This document shows positions 27,582 through 36,538 of a stretch of 64,000 bases of DNA, piece after piece. The DNA lies in NCBI GenBank assembly GCA_027923965.1, contig AP026969.1, positions 2,542,001 through 2,606,000 on the forward strand. Direction: 5' to 3'. The stretch is from Comamonadaceae bacterium OS-1 (lineage in GTDB: Bacteria > Pseudomonadota > Gammaproteobacteria > Burkholderiales > Burkholderiaceae_C). A program made the position numbers and the translations under genes. Below the pieces are notes generated by a model. That model was not told the origin of the DNA, made no database searches, and saw only the letters and a program-made list of their open reading frames with translations. The first letter of the stretch is position 1; every line of letters starts with the position of its first letter.

Positions 27582-29927
27582 CTTCGCTGACCACCCTGTC
27601 ATAAAGCGCCGGGTCTGTGCTGCATCCATGGGTTGGGCAATCCAGTAGCCCTGGGCTTGGGCGCAGCCCATGCGGCGCAGCAGCGTGAACTGGGCGGCGG
27701 TTTCCACCCCTTCGGCCGTGGTGTCCAGGTGCAGCGCCTGGGCCAGCTGGACGATGGTTTGCACGATGGCCGCCGCGCTGGTGTCACCATCGGCGCGGTC
27801 CAGGATGCTGACAAACGAGCGGTCGATCTTGAGCTTGTCCAACGGAAAACTGCGCAGGTAGGCCAGGCTGGAATAGCCGGTGCCAAAGTCGTCCAGTGCC
27901 ACCCGCACCCCTTTGTCGCGCAGCGCGTGCAGCACTTCCAGCACGGCCTGGCTGTCGTGCATCAGCGTGGATTCGGTGATCTCCAGCTCCAGCCGCGGGC
28001 TGGGCAGGCCGCTGTGCTGCAGCGCGCTGTCCACCACCGCCAGCACATCGGCATGGCCCAACTGCAGGGCCGATACATTGACGGCCACCCGCAGGTGCGC
28101 GGGCCAGCCCGCCGCGTCCACACAGGCCTGGCGCAGCACCCAGGCCCCCAGCGGCACGATCAACCCACTTTCTTCGGCCACGGCAATGAAATCCAGCGGC
28201 GACACCAGGCCGCGCAGCGGGTGCTGCCAGCGCACCAGCGCCTCAAAACCCAGCAGGGCACCGCTGGCCAGGTCCACCTGCGGCTGGTAGTGCAGCACGA
28301 ATTCGCCACGTTGCAAGGCTAGGCCCAGGTCACTCAGCAACGCCAGATGCTGCTGGGCGCGCAGGGCCAGGGCCGGCTCAAAAAACCGCAGCCGGTAGCG
28401 GCCAGCGGCCTTGGCGGCGTACAAGGCCATGTCGCAGACCTTCAGCAACTGCTCGGCGGTGTCGGCATCGGCGGGCGCAAAACCCACGCCGATACTGGCC
28501 TGCACCGCGATGCGGTGGCCGTCGGCCAGCCACGGCTGGGCCAGCGCGGCCTGGAGCTGGGTCCCCAGGCGCTCGGCTTCGGGGCGCTCCAGCACGCCCG
28601 GCACCAGCACCGCAAATTCATCGCCACCCAGCCGGGCCAGCAAGGCCAGCGGGTCCACCACCGACTGCAGACGCAGGGCCACGGTTTGCAGCAACTGGTC
28701 GCCCACGGCATGGCCCAGCGAATCGTTGACGGTCTTGAAGTTGTCCAGGTCCAGCAGCAGCAAGGTGCATGGCCCCGCGGGTTGGGCGGGGGCGAAATAG
28801 TCCGCCAGCCGCTTGCCGAACTGGTAGCGGTTGGCCAGCCCGGTCAGGGTGTCGATATGCGCCAGCCGGGCCATCTCCAGCTCGCGCTGGCGGGCGGCGG
28901 TGACATCGGAGCCCACGCCGCGCCAGCCCTGCCACAGGCCCGCACTGTCGCGCAAGGGCTTGGCCGTCAGCGACCACCACTGCAACTGCCCGGCCACCCG
29001 CGCGGGCACTACCATGCCGCGAAACGGCTGCTGCTGCGCCAGGCATTTCTCCAGCGCCCGGAACATGGCCGCATGGGCGGGCACCATATGCGGCGACAGG
29101 GCCGCCATGCGCTGCACCAGATGCTGGCCTTGCAACCCGGCGGGGGACACGCCCATGGCCTGCGCCAGGCGCTGCGACACATGGCGCAGGCAGCCCTGGC
29201 GGTCGGTTTCCCACAGCCAGTCGCTGGCGTGCTCTTCAAAGTCGTGCAGCAGCAGGCCGACGAGCTGGTTCTGGCGCTCGATCTCGGCTTCGAACTTCAG
29301 GCCGTTGAGGAACATGCGCGAGGTCAGCAAGGTAGTGCTCCACACCACCAGCGCGTAAAACGCCAGCAAGCCCATGAGGTAGGTATAGACCGCTTCCGGG
29401 CGGCTGGAAAACAGCACCGCCAAGCCCGCACACAGAATGCAGGACCACAAGATGGAGGCCAGTGGCAGGCAGCTGTACATCCAGCTCCCCATGCCGATGA
29501 ACGCAGCCAACACCGCCGTGAGCAGCAGGCGGCCATCGCCATCGGCAGCGCTGTACAAATAGCCCGACATCGACGCAAACGCCAGCGCCGATGCGGCAAT
29601 GCCCGCCACCAGCAGCCGCACTGCGCGCACTGACACGGGGGAAGACGGCAGCACCGCCCGGCGCGCCCACCACAGCCCGGCGTTACCCAGTGCGATGGCC
29701 GACACCAGCAGTGTCCAACCCGCCAGCACCCAGGAGTCCAACTGACCCCAGAACACCGAGGCCAGCACCAGGGCGCTGATGGTATTGCCGATACTACTCA
29801 GGGGCAGTTGCCGCACCACGGCATGGAACTGGCGGCCCCGGAGGATGGCCGCCTGCTCGGCAGAGGCAGCAGGATCGCACCAGCAGCTGATCAGCCAGTC
29901 GGTGAACTGAAAATTAGGCATACACAA
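27564..29927 (-). CDS. Membrane PAS-GGDEF-EAL protein
   Basis: 787 residues (or 785 from the second ATG). The N-terminal ~200 residues have about six hydrophobic helices of an uncharacterised MASE-like sensor (LLLTAVLAAFIGMGSWMY and others). Then a PAS-like domain (about 210-335), GGDEF with an intact motif (ARLGGDEFAVLVPG), and EAL with an intact FEALVRWQHP, ITESTLMHD, DDFGTGYSSLAYLR and KIDRSFVSILD. Either activity is possible; such hybrids are often phosphodiesterases with the GGDEF half as a GTP sensor. The C-terminal residues LLLSL and the stop come from repeat R8. Its start lies 33 nt from the cobQ stop on the same strand. Confidence 0.92.
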   Translation of the reverse strand: MCMPNFQFTDWLISCWCDPAASAEQAAILRGRQFHAVVRQLPLSSIGNTISALVLASVFWGQLDSWVLAGWTLLVSAIALGNAGLWWARRAVLPSSPVSVRAVRLLVAGIAASALAFASMSGYLYSAADGDGRLLLTAVLAAFIGMGSWMYSCLPLASILWSCILCAGLAVLFSSRPEAVYTYLMGLLAFYALVVWSTTLLTSRMFLNGLKFEAEIERQNQLVGLLLHDFEEHASDWLWETDRQGCLRHVSQRLAQAMGVSPAGLQGQHLVQRMAALSPHMVPAHAAMFRALEKCLAQQQPFRGMVVPARVAGQLQWWSLTAKPLRDSAGLWQGWRGVGSDVTAARQRELEMARLAHIDTLTGLANRYQFGKRLADYFAPAQPAGPCTLLLLDLDNFKTVNDSLGHAVGDQLLQTVALRLQSVVDPLALLARLGGDEFAVLVPGVLERPEAERLGTQLQAALAQPWLADGHRIAVQASIGVGFAPADADTAEQLLKVCDMALYAAKAAGRYRLRFFEPALALRAQQHLALLSDLGLALQRGEFVLHYQPQVDLASGALLGFEALVRWQHPLRGLVSPLDFIAVAEESGLIVPLGAWVLRQACVDAAGWPAHLRVAVNVSALQLGHADVLAVVDSALQHSGLPSPRLELEITESTLMHDSQAVLEVLHALRDKGVRVALDDFGTGYSSLAYLRSFPLDKLKIDRSFVSILDRADGDTSAAAIVQTIVQLAQALHLDTTAEGVETAAQFTLLRRMGCAQAQGYWIAQPMDAAQTRRFMTGWSAKLLLSL

Positions 29928-29954
29928 TCATCATGATTAGCCCAGTGTAAACAG

Positions 29955-31505
29955 CTACCTGCGGATTAATCCATCTAAAAAATCCGCTTGAAAATGTATA
30001 CCAACATAGTCTGCCAAGCCGTCGAACACCGCGTCCAGCGTGGGCACGGTAGCCCCGAACAGGGCCTGCAAGACTCCCGGGTCTTCCAGCAGGCCGTGCA
30101 GGTACAGGCCCAGCACATTGCCTGCCGCGTTCTGCCAGGCCAGGCCGTCGGGCAGCACCGCCCGGGCGACATCCCCGCCCCGTGCCATGGCCGTGTGCTG
30201 CTGGGTCTGGCCGTGGTGGATTTCATAGCCGGCCACCGCCACCCCGGTCAGCGCCGCCCAGGGACCGGTCATGGCGGAAGCGAAGCGGGTGTACCGGTGC
30301 TGCACGGTTTTTTGCACTTCAAACTGGGTGACTAGCGGCAGCAGGCCCAGGCCGGGCGCATTGCCATCGATGCCGTGCAGGTCGATCAGTGCCTCACCCA
30401 GCATCTGCAGGCCGCCGCAGATGCCCAGCACCGCACCGCCGCGCGCCGCGTGCGCCGTGATGGCCGCGTCCAGCCCTTGCTGGCGCAGCCAGGCCAGGTC
30501 GCCGCTGGTGTGCTTGGAGCCGGGCAGGATGACCCAGTCGGCCCCGCCCAATCCCGCCAGATCGGCAGGGCTGCGCGCCCAGACCAGGCGCACGCCGGGC
30601 ACGTTTTTCAGTGGCTGGAACTCGTCCAGGTTGCTGATGCGCGGATAGGCGATCACGGCGATGGTGCGGGTGACGGTGCCACTGGCGCGGGACCGGTCAT
30701 TGAGCGCCGACAGGCCGCCCTTAGGCGCGAAGGCCCCCCCGGGGGGCAGCGCAGGACGCGCAGCGCCAAGCGTGGGGGTCATGTCAAAGACCCCATCTTC
30801 TTCCGGCAGGCCATGCTGCCACCACATCGGCAAGGTGGCCACGGTGGGCACGCCGGTCAGGTCTTGCAGCATCTGCGGGCCGGGGGCCAGCAGGGACGCG
30901 TCGCCGCGGAACTTGTTCAGAACGAAGCCGCGCAGCAGCGCCCGGTCTTCGGGGGGCAGCAGGGCCCAGGTGCCGTACAGGTGGGCAAACGCGCCGCCCC
31001 GGTCGATGTCGGTGACCAGCAGGCAGCGGGCATCGGCGTGCCGGGCCACGCGCATGTTGACGATATCGCTGCTGCTGAGATTGATCTCGGCAGGCGAGCC
31101 CGCGCCTTCGATCACTACCACGTCGTATTCGGCGCGCAAATCATCCAGCGCCTGGGCTACCACCGGCCAGACGCGGGCGCTGCGGCTGCGCCAGTCCATG
31201 GCGGTGAGCTCTGCATTGACTTCGCCCAGCAGCACCACCTGGCTGTGCGTGTCGCGCTCGGGCTTGAGCAACAGCGGGTTCATGCGCACCTCCGGCACAG
31301 CGCGGGCGGCCAGCGCCTGGAAATATTGGGCGCTGCCGATCTCTCCACCGCCCACCACCCTGGCGTTGTTGCTCATGTTCTGTGCCTTGAACGGCGCGAC
31401 CTTCAGGCCCTGGCGAGCGTAGTAGCGGCACAGCGCGGTGGTCAGCCAGCTTTTGCCAGCGCCGCTGGTGGTGCCCAGCACCATGGTGCATGCAGCAAGT
31501 GTCAT
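29955..31505 (-). CDS. cobQ: Cobyric acid synthase (adenosylcobyrate amidotransferase)
   Basis: Amidates four side chains of adenosylcobyrinic diamide in cobalamin synthesis. 516 residues, slightly long. The N-terminal BioD-like ATPase domain starts MVLGTTSGAGKSWLTTALC, with KAQNMSNNARV and IEGAGSPAEINL; the C-terminal glutaminase domain has LGICGGLQMLG (nucleophile Cys) and GYEIHHG. About 30 residues near position 250 (PALPPGGAFAPKGGL) are not part of the family and are encoded by a GC-rich palindromic sequence at 30700-30779, apparently a repeat insertion kept in frame. Confidence 0.95.
   Translation of the reverse strand: MTLAACTMVLGTTSGAGKSWLTTALCRYYARQGLKVAPFKAQNMSNNARVVGGGEIGSAQYFQALAARAVPEVRMNPLLLKPERDTHSQVVLLGEVNAELTAMDWRSRSARVWPVVAQALDDLRAEYDVVVIEGAGSPAEINLSSSDIVNMRVARHADARCLLVTDIDRGGAFAHLYGTWALLPPEDRALLRGFVLNKFRGDASLLAPGPQMLQDLTGVPTVATLPMWWQHGLPEEDGVFDMTPTLGAARPALPPGGAFAPKGGLSALNDRSRASGTVTRTIAVIAYPRISNLDEFQPLKNVPGVRLVWARSPADLAGLGGADWVILPGSKHTSGDLAWLRQQGLDAAITAHAARGGAVLGICGGLQMLGEALIDLHGIDGNAPGLGLLPLVTQFEVQKTVQHRYTRFASAMTGPWAALTGVAVAGYEIHHGQTQQHTAMARGGDVARAVLPDGLAWQNAAGNVLGLYLHGLLEDPGVLQALFGATVPTLDAVFDGLADYVGIHFQADFLDGLIRR
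30700..30779. repeat. GC-rich palindromic repeat-like insertion within cobQ
   Basis: Centred on CCCCCC/GGGGGG at 30735-30746, flanked by AGGCGCGAAGG and CAGCGCAGGACGCGCAGCG. Reminiscent of a GC-rich hairpin found between genes in Comamonadaceae; here it is translated as a linker within CobQ. Confidence 0.55.
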
Positions 31506-31555
31506 AGGAGGGAGCGATTTTTCATCAAACAGGAGCAGCCTAAAAAATATACAAT

Positions 31556-31609
31556 ATCGGCCACCAGCGCTTATTCAATAAGCGTAAAAAGCTACTAATA
31601 ATATAGCAA
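31556..31609 (-). repeat. Two-stem repeat, copy R9
   Basis: On the minus strand: TTGCTATATTATTAGTAGCT then a perfect GC stem CGCTTATT-G-AATAAGCG and GTGGCCGAT. It lies between the 3' end of the kinase gene and cobQ, both minus strand. Nothing else is recognised in 31506-31685. Confidence 0.8.
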
Positions 31610-31685
31610 ATGACGGCTGTCGGCCAGGTTGTCCACACGCACCGGTTGCGCCCGGGCGCGCCGGTGGTGGTGGGGATTCCCAGGG

Positions 31686-32354
31686 TCAGGCATTCGGCAG
31701 CAAACCGTCTGCGCGCCCGCGGGTCAGGGCCACGGTGTCGGCGTTGAGCCGGTCGTTCAAAGCCAGCCGGGCTTCGGCCTGCGCCACGGTAAAACCCCAG
31801 GCAGCCTGGTGGCGGGCCACCAGGCGCTGCATCGCCACCTCCATGGGCACGTCCAGGTACCAGCAGGCATCAAACAGGCCATCCAGGTTCCAGCCGTGCG
31901 CGCGGTGCAGAAGGTACAGGCCTTCGACCAGCACCAGCCGGGTGCCCGGGCCGACGGCGACGGCATCCTCCTGCGGGTCGCCCACGCCGTGGTCGAACGC
32001 GGGCCACAGCACCGGTGCAGCACCGGGCGCCAGCGAGGCATGGCGCAGCGCAGCGATGCGGGCGGCCAGCCCGGCGGGGTCGAAGGTCCAGGGCGCTCCG
32101 CGCCGGGCCAGGGCCGCTGCCGGGTCGGGCATCTGCGCCAGGGCCGCACGGCTCAGGTGGAAACCGTCCATGCCCAAGGCCTGCACCGTGCCCGGCCCGG
32201 CCTGGGCGTTGACCTCGGCGGCGAGCTGGGTGGCGATGGTGCTTTTGCCCGAACCCGGCAGGCCGACGATGCCGACGATGGTGCGTCGGTCGGGGTGGGC
32301 CTTGAGCAGGGCGAGGAGTTCGGCGGCGGGTTGCAGGAGGGTAGGAACGGTCAT
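31686..32354 (-). CDS. Nucleoside/nucleotide kinase-family P-loop protein (uridine kinase/FrcK-like)
   Basis: 222 residues. Walker A GLPGSGKS at about residues 31-38, then ALGMDGFHLS, the base/substrate loop of the phosphoribulokinase/uridine-kinase superfamily, and LVLVEGLYLLH. Family members include pantothenate kinase, uridine kinase and a fructose-transport-associated kinase; the substrate is unknown here. It starts 5 nt after the TIGR01777 gene ends on the same strand, so they are probably one transcript. Confidence 0.82.
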   Translation of the reverse strand: MTVPTLLQPAAELLALLKAHPDRRTIVGIVGLPGSGKSTIATQLAAEVNAQAGPGTVQALGMDGFHLSRAALAQMPDPAAALARRGAPWTFDPAGLAARIAALRHASLAPGAAPVLWPAFDHGVGDPQEDAVAVGPGTRLVLVEGLYLLHRAHGWNLDGLFDACWYLDVPMEVAMQRLVARHQAAWGFTVAQAEARLALNDRLNADTVALTRGRADGLLPNA

Positions 32355-32359
32355 GGCGC

Positions 32360-33295
32360 CTATTTTCGCCGCTGTTCCAGGTCCCGCAGCGCGGCTTCAA
32401 AGGTGTCGAAACGGAAGCGAAAGCCCTCGGCCAGCAGGCGCTGGGGCACCACGCGCTGGCCATCGGTGAGCAGCGTCGCCTGTTCGCCCAACAGCAGCTT
32501 GAGCACCACCGCGGGCACCGGCACGGCCAGCGGACGGTGCAGCACCTTGCAGGCGGTGTGGGTGAATTCCCGCTGGGTCACGGGCTGCGGTGCGGTAAGG
32601 TTGTAGGCCCCGGCGGGGGGCGCGCTGTCGAACTTGCCGAGCAAAAACGCCACCGCTGCCAGCACGTCGTCCAGATGCACCCAGCTCAGCACCTGGTCGC
32701 CACTGCCCATCTGTGTTCCCACCCCGAAGCGAAACGGCTGCAGCATCTGCGGCAGCGCGCCGCCGTGCTGCCCGAGCACCACGCCCAGCCGCACGGTGGC
32801 CACAGTCACGCCATGGGCGGCCATGCCCTGGGCAGTGCGCTCCCAACGTTGGCACAGCTCGGACATGAAAATCGGCTGCGGCGGCGCGCCCTCGCCCAGC
32901 GCACCAGGGTCGTCCACCGCCTGCACACCATAAAAACCGATGGCCGAGGCCGACAGCAGCCAGCGCGGCTTGTGCGCCAGCTGCGCCACCCACTCCACCA
33001 GTGCCTGCGTGACCCCGCTGCGACTGGCGTGCAGCACCTGCTGGCGCGCGGGCGACCAACGCGGGCCCAGCACCGGCTCACCCGAGAAGTTCAAAATCGC
33101 GTCCACCGGGGTATCCTGCAACTCCGCCAGCTGTGAGATGCAGCGCACCGCGTCGCCGTACATCTTGCGGCCCTTGCCCACATTGCGAACCCACAGCGTG
33201 AGCTGGTGGCCTTGGGCCAGCAACATGCGGCTCAGCGCCTGGCCAAGAAAACCGGTGCCGCCGGTGAGGAGAATGTGGTGTTGGGGCGTTTGCAC
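32360..33295 (-). CDS. TIGR01777-family NAD(P)-dependent epimerase/oxidoreductase (SDR39U1/YfcH type)
   Basis: 311 residues from GTG 33295, which gives the typical start HILLTGGTGFLGQAL. The ATG at 33346 would overlap the divergent dinB-like gene. Rossmann motif TGGTGFLG, then ILNFSGEPVLGPRW and SASAIGFYG, and SWVHLDDVLAAVAFLL, diagnostic for the family; the C-terminal DUF1731 region is present. The reaction is unknown. Confidence 0.9.
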   Translation of the reverse strand: MQTPQHHILLTGGTGFLGQALSRMLLAQGHQLTLWVRNVGKGRKMYGDAVRCISQLAELQDTPVDAILNFSGEPVLGPRWSPARQQVLHASRSGVTQALVEWVAQLAHKPRWLLSASAIGFYGVQAVDDPGALGEGAPPQPIFMSELCQRWERTAQGMAAHGVTVATVRLGVVLGQHGGALPQMLQPFRFGVGTQMGSGDQVLSWVHLDDVLAAVAFLLGKFDSAPPAGAYNLTAPQPVTQREFTHTACKVLHRPLAVPVPAVVLKLLLGEQATLLTDGQRVVPQRLLAEGFRFRFDTFEAALRDLEQRRK

Positions 33296-33323
33296 AGCGG
33301 TGAACCTATGTTGGAATCTTGAA

Positions 33324-33866
33324 ATGGAATTTACATTCTCTGACAATTACCGCCTCCTGGCGCGTTACAACTGCTCGTTTAACCAGCGTTTGTACGCAGC
33401 TTGCGACGGCTTGGGCGATGCGGCGCGCAAGCAGGACCTGGGTGCGTTCTTCGGCTCCATCCACCGCACGCTGAACCACCTGGTGGTGGCCGACCAGATC
33501 TGGTTGCTGCGTTTTATCGAGTGCGGTGCCGCGCACGGCGTGGCTTGGCCGGTGCTGGCCGATGCCATCCGTATGCCGCCCCAGCACGCGCTGGACCAGC
33601 CGCTGCACGCCGACTGGCGCGCCCTGTGTGCCCACCGCGAAGCGCTGGACGCGGCCATTGAAGCCTGGCTGGCCGACGCGCCCATCGAGATGCCCGGCTG
33701 GACCATGGCCTACGCCAACTCGAAAGGCACGCTGCGCCAGCATCCGCTGTGGCAGGCACTGGCGCATTTTTTCAACCACCAGACCCACCACCGGGGCCAG
33801 GTGACCACCTTGCTATCGCAGCAAGGTGTGGACGTGGGGGTGACCGACCTGATCGCGATGGTATGA
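33324..33866 (+). CDS. DinB-family protein
   Basis: 180 residues from ATG 33324 (the frame runs far upstream, antisense to the previous gene). A four-helix DinB/YfiT bundle with the three-histidine metal site suggested by SIHRTLNHLVVAD and FNHQTHHRGQVT. Family proteins are metal-dependent, often thiol transferases or of unknown role. Divergent from the TIGR01777 gene with 28 nt between starts. Confidence 0.9.
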   Translation: MEFTFSDNYRLLARYNCSFNQRLYAACDGLGDAARKQDLGAFFGSIHRTLNHLVVADQIWLLRFIECGAAHGVAWPVLADAIRMPPQHALDQPLHADWRALCAHREALDAAIEAWLADAPIEMPGWTMAYANSKGTLRQHPLWQALAHFFNHQTHHRGQVTTLLSQQGVDVGVTDLIAMV

Positions 33867-33890
33867 ACCCGCGCGTGGCTTTACACAAAC

Positions 33891-33944
33891 GGTCATATTT
33901 TGATAGCAGCTTGTGCCCACTGCACCAGCACAAGAGCCGTATTT
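33891..33944 (+). repeat. Two-stem repeat, copy R10
   Basis: Decayed AT stem TCATATTTTGATAGC, then CTTGTGC (33910-33916) pairing with GCACAAG (33928-33934) and AGCCGTATTT. Follows the DinB gene on the same strand. Confidence 0.7.
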
Positions 33945-33987
33945 GCATACACAACTGAATGTAAAGACCCTGCGGCAGCGCGTTACA

Positions 33988-34001
33988 TTGGGAGCTCCCA
34001 A
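33988..34001. promoter_or_regulatory. Perfect 14-bp palindrome upstream of yjgN
   Basis: TTGGGAGCTCCCAA ends 14 nt before the yjgN start codon at 34016. It could be an operator or an RNA hairpin that occludes translation. No binding protein is known. Confidence 0.4.
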
Positions 34002-34015
34002 CGCCGTTGTCCACC

Positions 34016-35221
34016 ATGACCGAACCGCACTTCGCCAACACGCTACCCATGGGCCTGCCATCGGCCTCCCCTGCCCCCGTTACCGCTGCCACCCCACCCG
34101 CAACCGCGCTGGACATCGTCTTCACCGGCACGGGCAGCGAATACTTCCGCATCTGGATCGTCAACCTGCTGCTGACCCTGGTGAGCTTCGGCATCTACTA
34201 CCCCTGGGCCAAGGTGAGGCGGCTGCGCTACTTTTACGGCAACACCCTGGTGGACGGCGCGGCGCTGGACTTCCATGGCAACCCCAAAAAGATGCTCAAG
34301 GGCTCGGCGCTGGTGGCCGTGCTGTTTGGCCTGTACTCGCTGGCGGGGCAGTTCTCGCCGGTGGCGGGCCTGATCGCCCTGGTGCTGGTGGCCCTGATTG
34401 CCCCGGCACTGGTGCGTGCGTCCATGCAGTTCCGGCTGGGCAACACCAGCTGGCGCGGCCTGCGGTTTCGCTTCACCGGCTCCATGCCCGAGGTGTACCG
34501 CTCGGTACTGCCGCTGTACGTGCCTGCGGTGCTGATCCTGGGCTTTCTGGCAGTGGCCGCACCGGAGCCCGACCAAGCCCCCAGCTCCACCGCGTTCATC
34601 GCCACCATGCTGGGCCTGCTGGTTATGACCGTGGCGGTGCAGCCCTGGACCCTCTGGAAGCTAAAGCGGTACCAGCGCAACCACTATGCCTTTGCCACGC
34701 AGCAAACGCAGTTTGGCGCCACCCCCTGGAGCTTTTACAAGCTGTCGATAAAGGTCTGCGGCTTCGCGCTGCTGGCCATCGCCCTGCCGGTGGCCGCCAT
34801 CGCCGTGATGGTGTTCACCGCCCCCAGTCCCCAACAGGGTCTGCGCGGCCTGGGTCCCCTGGCGGGCCTACTGCCGTTGTTGGTGATGCTGCTGGTGTGG
34901 GTGGCCGTCAAGCCCTACGCCGTGTCGCGCACACAAAATCTGTTGTGGAACCACACCGGCAACCACGACCTGCAGTTCCATAGCGCCCTGCGCTTTGCAC
35001 CCCTGCTCCGGCTGACCCTGAAAAACTGGCTGCTGGTGCTAGTCACGCTGGGCCTGTACTGGCCGTTTGCTGCCATTGCCATGGCGCACCTGCGGCTGCA
35101 GGCCGTGTCCATCGCCACCCGCGTCGCCCCCGACACCCTGGTTGACCAGCGCCCCCACGGTAGCCAGGACGCTGCGGGCGATGCCGCGGGCGACATGCTG
35201 GGCTTTGACCTGGGCCTATGA
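34016..35221 (+). CDS. yjgN: YjgN family (DUF898) membrane protein
   Basis: 401 residues with about ten membrane segments and the DUF898 features IWIVNLLLTLVSFGIYYPWA, KVRRLRYFYGNTLVDG and a repeat of the same motif near the C-terminus (LLVLVTLGLYWPFAAIAM). Function unknown; in many proteobacteria it is paired with an M48 peptidase gene, as here, where the stop overlaps the next start (ATGA at 35218-35221). ATG 34016 is chosen over TTG 34007. Confidence 0.88.
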   Translation: MTEPHFANTLPMGLPSASPAPVTAATPPATALDIVFTGTGSEYFRIWIVNLLLTLVSFGIYYPWAKVRRLRYFYGNTLVDGAALDFHGNPKKMLKGSALVAVLFGLYSLAGQFSPVAGLIALVLVALIAPALVRASMQFRLGNTSWRGLRFRFTGSMPEVYRSVLPLYVPAVLILGFLAVAAPEPDQAPSSTAFIATMLGLLVMTVAVQPWTLWKLKRYQRNHYAFATQQTQFGATPWSFYKLSIKVCGFALLAIALPVAAIAVMVFTAPSPQQGLRGLGPLAGLLPLLVMLLVWVAVKPYAVSRTQNLLWNHTGNHDLQFHSALRFAPLLRLTLKNWLLVLVTLGLYWPFAAIAMAHLRLQAVSIATRVAPDTLVDQRPHGSQDAAGDAAGDMLGFDLGL

Positions 35222-36282
35222 CCCTACCCACCCTGCCGCTGTCGGCCACCTACTTTGACGGCCTGCAGGCCCGTGCCCAGCCGGTGTCGCTGCAGGTGGC
35301 CGACGGCGCGCTGCACATCACCGGCGATGGCATAGACCGCCGCGTCGCCCTGCCCGACGTGCGCTGGCCCGAGCGCACCCGCTACGGCGTGCGCGTCACC
35401 CACCTGGCCGGCGGCGGCGAGCTGCACTGCGCCGACAGCGCCGCCTGGGATGCCTGGAGCCAGCACAGCGGCCTGGTGGAGTCCTGGGTGGTGCGCCTGC
35501 AGCAAAGCTGGCGCGGTGTGCTGGCCAGCGCCCTGGCCCTGGTGGCCGTGCTGGCGGCGCTGCACGCCTGGGGCCTGCCGCTGGCCGCCCAGACCGCCTT
35601 GCTGCTGCTACCCCCCAGCGTAGACGCATCTTTGGGAGACGCCACCCTGAAAGCGGTAGACGACGACCTGATGCGCCCCAGCCAGTTGCCAAGCGCCGAA
35701 CAAGCCCGCGTGCAGGCCGCCTTTGCCCAAGCTGTCCACCAGGCGGCGCGCCACCTGCCACCCGACAGCCTGCCCGACTGGCAACTGGTGTTCCGCGCCA
35801 GCCGCATCGGCCCCAACGCCCTGGCCCTGCCCGGCGGCACCATCGTCATGACCGACGAACTGGTCTACCTGGTCGGGCGCGACACCGATGTGCTGACCGC
35901 CGTGCTGGCCCACGAACTCGGGCACGTACAGCACCGCGACGGCCTGCGCATGCTGGTGCAGGTCACCCTGCTGGGTACCGTGGGCTCGCTGGTGCTGGGC
36001 GACTTCAGCACCCTGCTGGCCGGCACCACCGCCCTGCTCGGCCAGGCCCATTACTCCCGCGCAGCCGAACACGCCGCCGATGAGGCCGCCGTGCAGTTTC
36101 TGCAAGCGGCCCGCATCGACCCTGCGGTCATGGTCACCCTATTCAACAAACTGGCAGAAGTACGCAAAGCCGAGCGGGATGCGCCTGCTGATCCAGATAA
36201 CTGGCTGGGGATTGCGTTTGCGTCGCATCCCACGGATGCGGAGCGGGTGCGGTTTTTTCGAGAGGCGGGGAAGGGGAATTAG
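35218..36282 (+). CDS. M48-family metallopeptidase
   Basis: 354 residues. N-terminal ~95 residues are soluble, then a membrane helix (VLASALALVAVLAALHAWG), then the catalytic domain with zinc motif HELGHVQHRD (HExxH), the downstream glutamate region SRAAEHAADEAAV and a hydrophobic segment (LLGTVGSLVLGDFSTLL) between them. A membrane-anchored protease of the HtpX/BepA class in general layout; location of the active site is uncertain. Translationally coupled to yjgN through the ATGA overlap. Confidence 0.92.
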   Translation: MTLPTLPLSATYFDGLQARAQPVSLQVADGALHITGDGIDRRVALPDVRWPERTRYGVRVTHLAGGGELHCADSAAWDAWSQHSGLVESWVVRLQQSWRGVLASALALVAVLAALHAWGLPLAAQTALLLLPPSVDASLGDATLKAVDDDLMRPSQLPSAEQARVQAAFAQAVHQAARHLPPDSLPDWQLVFRASRIGPNALALPGGTIVMTDELVYLVGRDTDVLTAVLAHELGHVQHRDGLRMLVQVTLLGTVGSLVLGDFSTLLAGTTALLGQAHYSRAAEHAADEAAVQFLQAARIDPAVMVTLFNKLAEVRKAERDAPADPDNWLGIAFASHPTDAERVRFFREAGKGN

Positions 36283-36295
36283 GTTTGCGAGGCTC

Positions 36296-36348
36296 GTAGG
36301 CACCTCGTGCTTATTGCGCCTAGACAAAAAGCGATTGATTACATAGCT
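36296..36348 (-). repeat. Two-stem repeat, copy R11 (degenerate)
   Basis: GGCACCTCGTGCTTATTGCG then AAAAGCGATTGATTACATAG resembles the family read on the minus strand, opposite to the flanking plus-strand genes. The rest of 36349-36538 has no recognised feature. Confidence 0.45.
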
Positions 36349-36538
36349 AATAACCCGAAAGCGCCATCTCTTTGAGATTCAAAAAGCTGCGCTCTCGCCC
36401 GAGCAGAGCAGCAGCAGCTGCTCAGTCTTCCATCAATTGAATGAAACACAACCATCCCGGAACGGCCAGCCACGCTAAAGTGTTGTGCAGTGAAGCACCC
36501 GGTAAGAGACAGTTTCTGCGGCAAATCGAAAGACACGT

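Noticed and set aside
29960..29990. Terminator formed by GCGGATT..AATCCGC at the cobQ 3' end
   Set aside because: The arms are 7 bp with an A/T loop, but lie in coding sequence and no T-tract follows in the cobQ direction.
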